A DNA stretch of 21,687 nucleotides from assembly GCA_016203765.1 (NCBI GenBank), contig JACQMB010000042.1, positions 1 to 21,687 on the forward strand, written 5' to 3'. The notes under the pieces are model-generated. The model saw only the letters and a program-made list of their open reading frames with translations. It searched no databases and was not told the DNA's origin. This document shows positions 14,839 to 21,687 of the stretch, in pieces. How positions within the stretch are numbered: position 1 is the first letter of the stretch; each line of letters starts with the position of its first letter. This stretch comes from Deltaproteobacteria bacterium. Lineage in GTDB: Bacteria; UBA10199; SPLOWO2-01-44-7. A program made the position numbers and the translations under genes.

Positions 14839-15396
14839 GTGGCTCACCTGATCCTGACCGGCTTTATGGGTTCCGGCAAAACGACGGTCGGAAAGATATT
14901 GGCGAATGATTTGGACCTTCCCTTCGTTGATTTGGATGAAACCATTGAAGCACAGACCGGCCTGGCTCCCCAATTTTACATCCCCCGTTTCGGCGAGGCG
15001 GCCTTCCGGCGAATCGAAAAAATTTGTTTAAATGAGGTTTTAAAAAAAGGCCCGTCTGTTTTGGCCGCGGGAGGGGGAGCGGTTTTGGACTCGCAAAATC
15101 GCCAAAGGATATTGTCCAAAGGTTTTGTGGTCTGGCTGGCCCCTCCCTTTTCAGTTCTCCGGGAGCGGTTTTATGGGATGAAGAATCGTCCCCTCCTCCC
15201 CGGCACTTTCCGTCAAATCCGGTTGCTTTATCGACAGCGCCTTCCCCTTTATCGCCAATGCCATTTCCAAATAGATACCGCTTCATCCTCCCCCAAAAAG
15301 ATTGCAAATTGCATTTGCAAGAAGTATAGGGAGGTTAAGGTCCACGGTCCACGGTCTATGGTCCACGGTCCGTCTTTATGCACCCCGATCTCCTAA
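14839..15396 (+). CDS. aroK: Shikimate kinase
   Basis: The enzyme phosphorylates shikimate to shikimate-3-phosphate in aromatic amino-acid synthesis. Walker A is GFMGSGKTT (8-16). 'FVDLDETIEAQTG' supplies the shikimate-binding aspartate (about Asp33), 'FGEAAFRRIE' the binding arginine (about Arg57), and 'LAAGGGAVL' the glycine-rich loop. The lid region 'KNRPLLPG' and 'YRQRLPLYRQC' carry the remaining arginines. Translation starts at GTG 14839, two bases after the XRE stop. The last 18 or so residues ('VHGPRSMVHGPS...') are the translation of a 5-unit heptamer array, so the C-terminus is a repeat-encoded extension and the natural end was probably near residue 165. It overlaps the next gene by 19 bases. 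Confidence 0.93.
   Translation: MAHLILTGFMGSGKTTVGKILANDLDLPFVDLDETIEAQTGLAPQFYIPRFGEAAFRRIEKICLNEVLKKGPSVLAAGGGAVLDSQNRQRILSKGFVVWLAPPFSVLRERFYGMKNRPLLPGTFRQIRLLYRQRLPLYRQCHFQIDTASSSPKKIANCICKKYREVKVHGPRSMVHGPSLCTPIS
15302..15320. repeat. Short perfect hairpin in the 3' end of aroK
   Basis: TTGCAAAT (15302-15309) and ATTTGCAA (15313-15320) form an 8-bp stem with a three-base loop. It lies just before the heptamer array; role unknown. Confidence 0.4.
15339..15373. repeat. Heptamer array A (5 x 7 bp) at the aroK/TPR junction
   Basis: The units are GGTCCAC, GGTCCAC, GGTCTAT, GGTCCAC and GGTCCGT. The array is translated as the end of AroK and stops four bases before the ATG of the following TPR gene, where a ribosome-binding site would normally lie. 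Confidence 0.85.
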
Positions 15397-15887
15397 ACAA
15401 CTCCCTCTTCCTGCGCTACTACGATCAGTGGCAACAAAACCCCAGTTCCGTTGTCTTTGCGCCGATTGCCGAATATTTTCTCCATTATGGATTGCTGGAG
15501 GATGCCATTAAGGTTTGTCAGGAGGGTTTAAAACACCATCCCGACATGGTGAGCGGGCGATTGAGTTTGGCCAAGGCCTATTTGCGTCAAAAGGAGTTTC
15601 CAAAAGCGCAAAGGGAATTGCGGCGGGTTTTGGAACTGGTTCCAAATCAGGAAAAGGCCCTGGAACTGATGGGGCAGATTCAAAACCGGGAGGCGCCGGC
15701 CCAACCCTCGCCCCAGTCTCCGCCGAAGTCCCAGGCGGCAAGCTGGCAGACCGTGACCATGGCCAAAATTTTTGCGGCGCAGGGGCATATCGATCAGGCC
15801 CGCGAGGTTTTTCAATTCATTCTCAAAAAAGATCCGCAAAACGAGGAGGCCCTGCGCGGACTTCAAAATCTGGAAAGAGAGGGTTAA
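15378..15887 (+). CDS. TPR-repeat protein (169 residues)
   Basis: Residues about 26-100 hold two or more tetratricopeptide repeats ('EYFLHYGLLEDAIKVCQEGL', 'SLAKAYLRQKEFPKAQRELR'). A Pro/Gln/Ser-rich linker follows ('APAQPSPQSPPKSQ', about 106-119), then a last TPR pair ('AKIFAAQGHIDQAREVFQFI'). There is no signal peptide, so it is probably a cytoplasmic scaffold. It overlaps the repeat-extended aroK end by 19 bases and abuts aroQ with no gap, so it belongs to the operon. No Shine-Dalgarno sequence precedes the ATG; the heptamer array occupies that position. Its partner cannot be told from sequence. Confidence 0.88.
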   Translation: MHPDLLNNSLFLRYYDQWQQNPSSVVFAPIAEYFLHYGLLEDAIKVCQEGLKHHPDMVSGRLSLAKAYLRQKEFPKAQRELRRVLELVPNQEKALELMGQIQNREAPAQPSPQSPPKSQAASWQTVTMAKIFAAQGHIDQAREVFQFILKKDPQNEEALRGLQNLEREG

Positions 15888-16349
15888 GTGAAGCGGCGCA
15901 TCGCGGTGGTCAACGGCCCCAATTTGAATTGGCTGGGAAAAAGGGAGCCGAAAATTTACGGCACCCAAAGCTGGGCGGCCATTTGGGGCGCATTGGAAAA
16001 GTGGGGCCGGCGCAATGAAGTCGATCTCGACTATTTTCAGTCCAACCATGAAGGGGCGTTGATCGATTATTTGCAGGACGCTTCCGGCCGGGCGGCTGGC
16101 ATTGTCTTCAACCCGGCGGCCCTCGCCCACACCAGCATTGCCTTGAGGGATTGCGTGGCGATGCTCCCGGTTCCACTGGTCGAGGTCCATCTGACCCCGA
16201 TCCAAAAAAGGGAAATCTTCAGGCACCATTCCCATGTCGCCGATGCGGCCGCGGCAACGATTTCCGGCTTCGGCCCGGACGGCTATTTCTTGAGTTTAGC
16301 TCTCCTGAAACATCTGCTACAATTATCCTCGCCGGTCCGCGGTCCGTAG
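15888..16349 (+). CDS. aroQ: 3-dehydroquinate dehydratase, type II
   Basis: The enzyme removes water from 3-dehydroquinate in the shikimate pathway; type II enzymes are dodecamers of small subunits. The 153 residues keep the active site: Asn12 ('NGPNLNWLGKREP'), Arg19, the catalytic Tyr24 ('KIYG'), 'FQSNHEGALIDY', Asn74 ('NPAALAHTS'), His80, His100 ('VEVHL') and Arg111 ('REIFRHHS'). Translation starts at GTG 15888 directly after the TPR stop, with GAGAGGG just upstream. The C-terminal 'SPVRGP' and the stop codon are encoded by heptamer array B. It shares an operon with aroK. Confidence 0.95.
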   Translation: MKRRIAVVNGPNLNWLGKREPKIYGTQSWAAIWGALEKWGRRNEVDLDYFQSNHEGALIDYLQDASGRAAGIVFNPAALAHTSIALRDCVAMLPVPLVEVHLTPIQKREIFRHHSHVADAAAATISGFGPDGYFLSLALLKHLLQLSSPVRGP

Positions 16350-16368
16350 TCCGTGGTCCGTTGTCCCT
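16334..16368. repeat. Heptamer array B (5 x 7 bp) at the aroQ/TPR junction
   Basis: The units are GGTCCGC, GGTCCGT, AGTCCGT, GGTCCGT and TGTCCCT. The array holds the aroQ stop codon and ends four bases before the next ATG. This geometry matches array A, which also ends four bases before its downstream start. Confidence 0.85.
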
Positions 16369-16372
16369 CACT

Positions 16373-17662
16373 ATGACCGTCTTAAACAAAGACAAAATCC
16401 TCGACGCCGCCAAGGATTTCATCGCCCAAGGCAAATTCGACAAGGCGATCCGCGAGTACGAAAAACTCCTGCAGGCCGATCCGGCCGACATGCGGGTTAA
16501 ATTGCGATTGGCGGAACTTCTTGCCAAACAACGCCAGGTGCCCCAGGCCATCCAGGCCTATCGCGAGGTGGCGGACAGTTACACGCAGGAAGGTTTCTAC
16601 CTGAAGGCGGTCACCGTTTTGAAAAGCATTTTGCGGCTCAATCCTTCTCTCCTCGATGTCAACCGGTCGTTGGCGGGCTTGTATGAAAAGATGGGCTTGA
16701 GCAAGGACGCCTCCCATCAATATGAAATCCTGGCCAGCGCCTTTGAGCAGAGCGGAAAGTTTGAGGAATCGCTCTTGATGCGCGAAAAACTGGTCAACCT
16801 TTTTCCCAAAAAACCCGACTACCGCGTCCGCCTGGCCGAGGCCTATCAGCGGGAGGAAAAAAAAGAGGAGGCCATCGAACAGTTTGAAATTTTGGCCAAG
16901 CAGTATGAAAAAGAGAAAACGGAGCCCGGGCGCCTGATCGATTTGTACGAAAAGATACTGCCCCATCGTTCGGAAAACAAGGAAATGTTCACCGCCCTGG
17001 TCGATCTCTATTTTCAAAAAAAGGATTTTCGATCCGCGTGCAAATGGCTGGAGCAAAAAAAAGGCTGGGTGGAGGACGATCCCCACCTGTTGGGACTGCA
17101 GGCGGAGATGTATGGAAAACTGAACCAGTCGGAAAGCGCCCGCGCCAAATATCAGCAGTTGGCCGGCCTTTATGCACAGAAAGGGGAGATCGATCAGGCC
17201 TTGAAATGTTATGAGGAGATTTTGGCCCTTCTTCCGGAGGAGGCCGGCACGGTCAAGGAGGAGGTGGAACGATTGCAAGCCGGGGCGTTTGAAGCCCTGG
17301 TAAAACGGGCCGGAGAAAAGCGGGTTGGGAGAGAAGCGGCTGAAGAGGCTGACAGGGCCAAGCCGCCGCCGGAAGAGAAGCCGACAGCTGAGAAACCGAA
17401 GGCCGAAAAACCAAAAGCGGAAAAACCGAAGGCCGCCCCCAGGGCCACTCCCAAAACATCTCCCAAAGCGGCCCCAAATATCGAAACACTCCTCAAGGCC
17501 GCCCGTTCCTCGATTTCTTTGTTCCAGGCCTACCAAGCGGCCGGCCTCAAGGAAGAGGCCGCCGCCGAGTCCGCCCACGCCCAAGAGGCCCTCAAAAAAA
17601 TCCTGGCCGCCGATGCCAACCACGCCGAGGCGAAGCGATTGTTGGCGGAGATGAAGGGATAG
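16373..17662 (+). CDS. TPR-repeat protein with Lys/Pro/Ala-rich linker (429 residues)
   Basis: Residues about 5-300 form at least seven tetratricopeptide-type repeats ('AKDFIAQGKFDKAIREYEKL', 'SLAGLYEKMGLSKDASHQYE', 'AGLYAQKGEIDQALKCYEEI'). Residues about 318-370 are a low-complexity basic linker with tandem EKPKA units. A short helical C-terminal segment follows ('EALKKILAADANHAEAKRLL'). No signal peptide or membrane segment is seen. The ATG at 16373 is chosen because an upstream open frame would run through aroQ and array B. It is the last gene of the XRE-aroK-TPR-aroQ-TPR unit; hisS then has its own promoter. Similar TPR proteins are often listed as motility or polarity scaffolds, but nothing here shows that. 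Confidence 0.88.
   Translation: MTVLNKDKILDAAKDFIAQGKFDKAIREYEKLLQADPADMRVKLRLAELLAKQRQVPQAIQAYREVADSYTQEGFYLKAVTVLKSILRLNPSLLDVNRSLAGLYEKMGLSKDASHQYEILASAFEQSGKFEESLLMREKLVNLFPKKPDYRVRLAEAYQREEKKEEAIEQFEILAKQYEKEKTEPGRLIDLYEKILPHRSENKEMFTALVDLYFQKKDFRSACKWLEQKKGWVEDDPHLLGLQAEMYGKLNQSESARAKYQQLAGLYAQKGEIDQALKCYEEILALLPEEAGTVKEEVERLQAGAFEALVKRAGEKRVGREAAEEADRAKPPPEEKPTAEKPKAEKPKAEKPKAAPRATPKTSPKAAPNIETLLKAARSSISLFQAYQAAGLKEEAAAESAHAQEALKKILAADANHAEAKRLLAEMKG
17383..17433 (+). repeat. Coding tandem repeat (EKPKA units) in the TPR linker
   Basis: Fifteen-base units encode EKPTA, EKPKA, EKPKA and EKPKA in succession. The codons vary between units, so the repeat has been kept or reshaped at protein level and is not a fresh DNA duplication. 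Confidence 0.7.
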
Positions 17663-17682
17663 GAGTTGCGCCGTTTTTAGTT

Positions 17683-17711
17683 TTGACACCCCGGTAGCCC
17701 TCTGGTAGCTT
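17683..17711 (+). promoter_or_regulatory. Predicted promoter of hisS-aspS (leaderless)
   Basis: A perfect TTGACA (17683-17688), a 17-bp spacer and TAGCTT (17706-17711). The hisS ATG follows nine bases later, so the leader is at most two or three bases. No T-box or other leader structure can fit. Confidence 0.7.
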
Positions 17712-17720
17712 CATTTTCCC

Positions 17721-20766
<3,046 letters not shown>

Positions 20767-20777
<11 letters not shown>

Positions 20778-21291
20778 TGTACTGTTTGTTCGCCAGGGCA
20801 TTGAGGATGTCTTCCTGGACAATCTTGTAGGTGTCTTTGGCCAGTCGGCCGGTCAGCTCCATCCGTTTGAGGAATTTTTCGCCGTCGTTTCCGGCCAGGT
20901 TGATTTTTTCCCGGCACTCCACGGCGTGATCGCGCTGTTCTTTGGCAACTTTTATTCCCTTGCCGGTCGGGTCCTTGATATGAACGGTCAGGTCGCGCAG
21001 GATGATGCAACCCTTGAGATTGTTGTGGATCTGCCGGTGCGAGGGGTGCGGTGTGACATGGTTTTTGGTGACGAAAAGATGATGCATCGCCCCGTTGATT
21101 TCCAGGGCGCGATTGCCCGCCATTTCCCTTTTTCTTTGCAATACCTTGGCGGCCGGCCCGATGATAACCTGATAGTGGCCGAAGGAGGCATGCACGTTAA
21201 AAACATGCACTTCGTTGGGAGGAAGGTTCGGATCGAGGTGGACCCGTTCCATCAGTTTTTCCAAAAAAGAGGTGATTTCCCGATGAGGCAC
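20767..21291 (-). CDS. 174-residue orphan protein under sigma-54 control
   Basis: I do not recognise this family. The product starts 'MPHREITSFLEKLMERVHLD' and has a central beta-like region with 'EVHVFNVHASFGHYQVIIGP' and 'NGAMHHLFVTKNHVTPHPSH'. It ends in a charged helical part ('LTGRLAKDTYKIVQEDILNA'). It is rich in histidine (about 16) and has no signal peptide or membrane segment. Translation starts at GTG 21291, set by AAGGGGGG seven bases upstream. A perfect sigma-54 promoter lies 34 bases before the start codon. Its last 11 bases overlap the end of the convergent aspS gene. A nucleic-acid or small-molecule role is possible but nothing in the sequence shows it. Confidence 0.8.
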
Positions 21292-21324
21292 CTTAAGACC
21301 CCCCTTTCACTCATGCCTAAAATA

Positions 21325-21340
21325 TGCAATCTCCGTGCCA
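21325..21340 (-). promoter_or_regulatory. Sigma-54 (RpoN) -24/-12 promoter
   Basis: On the minus strand the sequence reads TGGCACG (21340-21334), GAGA, TTGCA (21329-21325), an exact consensus match with the required spacing. Transcription is predicted to start near 21315, leaving a leader of about 24 bases with a strong Shine-Dalgarno sequence before GTG 21291. Confidence 0.88.
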
Positions 21341-21420
21341 TTTCAGCGGAATCGGGCAAAGCTATAACTATTTGAAACCATTCACATTTTTTCTATAACT
21401 GGAACGCCCTCGTTCGCCAA

Positions 21421-21470
21421 ACCGTCAAAAGCGTCAAAATCTACCGGGTAGGAGTCAATATTTTGACGGT
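21421..21470. promoter_or_regulatory. Candidate enhancer region (UAS) for the second sigma-54 promoter
   Basis: GTCAATATTTTGAC (21454-21467) is a near-perfect palindrome centred about 122 bp upstream of the -24 GG, near -145. It matches the 8372-8385 site at 12 of 14 bases. Two direct half-sites GTCAAAA lie nearer the promoter (21424-21430 and 21433-21439). ACCGTCAAAA (21421-21430) and TTTTGACGGT (21461-21470) also form a perfect 10-bp inverted pair. This fits multiple dimers of one enhancer-binding protein. Confidence 0.6.
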
Positions 21471-21510
21471 TCCCTCGACGGTGTCATTTCGAAGTTTTTA
21501 GGAAAGGAGG

Positions 21511-21687
21511 GGCGGGTGTTGCGACTGCGCCAGCCCTCCGCCTAATTCGTCCTGAAAATTTGTTGGGTTGCGAGGAAAAAAATTTCGGGATTTTCCTTCG
21601 TCAATCCCGAAATTTTGCAACCCATATAAATTTTCACTCCTCATTACGGCTCCGGGCTAGACGGCGCTTTAGGTCGCAACACCCGCC
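21511..21687. repeat. 177-bp nested palindrome reaching the window end
   Basis: The outer arms GGCGGGTGTTGCGAC (21511-21525) and GTCGCAACACCCGCC (21673-21687) are perfect 15-bp complements and may extend beyond the window. Nested pairs follow inward: GAAAATTT/AAATTTTC (21554-21561, 21628-21635), GGGTTGC/GCAACCC (21565-21571, 21617-21623) and AAAATTTCGGGATT/AATCCCGAAATTTT (21579-21592, 21603-21616). No open frame of note is present in 21292-21687; apart from the sigma-54 promoter and its candidate sites, this structure is its only visible content. It may be a palindromic mobile element or a long structured RNA. Confidence 0.65.

Noticed and set aside
16151..16372. Upstream extension of the larger TPR gene
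   Set aside because: It overlaps aroQ in another frame and array B; the TPR sequence starts at 16373.
16382..17689. Long minus-strand open frame (about 435 codons) opposite the larger TPR gene
   Set aside because: It mirrors the repetitive TPR coding sequence; no start signal and no recognisable domain.
21511..21687. 177-bp palindrome considered as an integron attC site
   Set aside because: The ends lack the expected RYYYAAC/GTTRRRY core organisation, and no integrase or cassette structure is visible.

Overview
The window comes from a Gram-negative (diderm) bacterium with about 50-55% GC. It carries an outer-membrane beta-barrel porin with a signal peptide, a type IV/type II prepilin peptidase, a large RHS/YD-repeat protein and two textbook sigma-54 promoters. 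The mix of housekeeping genes (uvrB, uvrC, gatCAB, hisS-aspS, aro genes, TPR proteins) and repeats would suit an uncultivated deltaproteobacteria-grade lineage (for example Bdellovibrionota or UBA10199-like). That placement is a low-confidence inference. No rRNA, tRNA or CRISPR was seen.

Layout. (1) 1-3725: 3' part of an RHS gene cut by the window edge, then a tight DUF4160/DUF2442 pair. (2) 3833-8384: uvrB, an OprO/P-type porin and a uvrC that stops before the usual helix-hairpin-helix domain. (3) 8494-8781: a perfect sigma-54 promoter driving an 81-residue orphan protein, followed by a cluster of GC-rich hairpins where the converging genes meet. (4) 9036-13145 (minus): operon gatC-gatA-gatB-mtnA with four-base stop/start overlaps, preceded by a 166-bp nested-palindrome element and a small zinc-ribbon gene. 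(5) 13733-14533: prepilin peptidase. (6) 14636-17662: XRE regulator, shikimate kinase, TPR protein, AroQ, larger TPR protein. (7) 17721-20777: hisS-aspS. (8) 20767-21687: a 174-residue orphan gene on the minus strand behind a second perfect sigma-54 promoter, then a 177-bp palindromic structure running to the window end.

How it fits together. GatCAB and an AspRS carrying the His/Gly signature of non-discriminating enzymes suggest that Asn-tRNA (and perhaps Gln-tRNA) is made by transamidation. UvrB and UvrC are partners in nucleotide excision repair. AroK and AroQ belong to the shikimate pathway.

Most striking signals. The two orphan genes share perfect -24/-12 promoters and a near-identical 14-bp palindrome (GTCRAWATTTTGAC) about 140 bp upstream of each predicted start, so they look like a small bEBP-controlled regulon of unknown function. 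By contrast, five ordinary promoters sit so close to their start codons that the transcripts should be leaderless or nearly so. Dispersed arrays of exactly five 7-bp units (GGTCCAC-like) sit at gene junctions and inside the hisS and aspS reading frames; a different 3-unit heptamer array forms the gatA/gatB junction.
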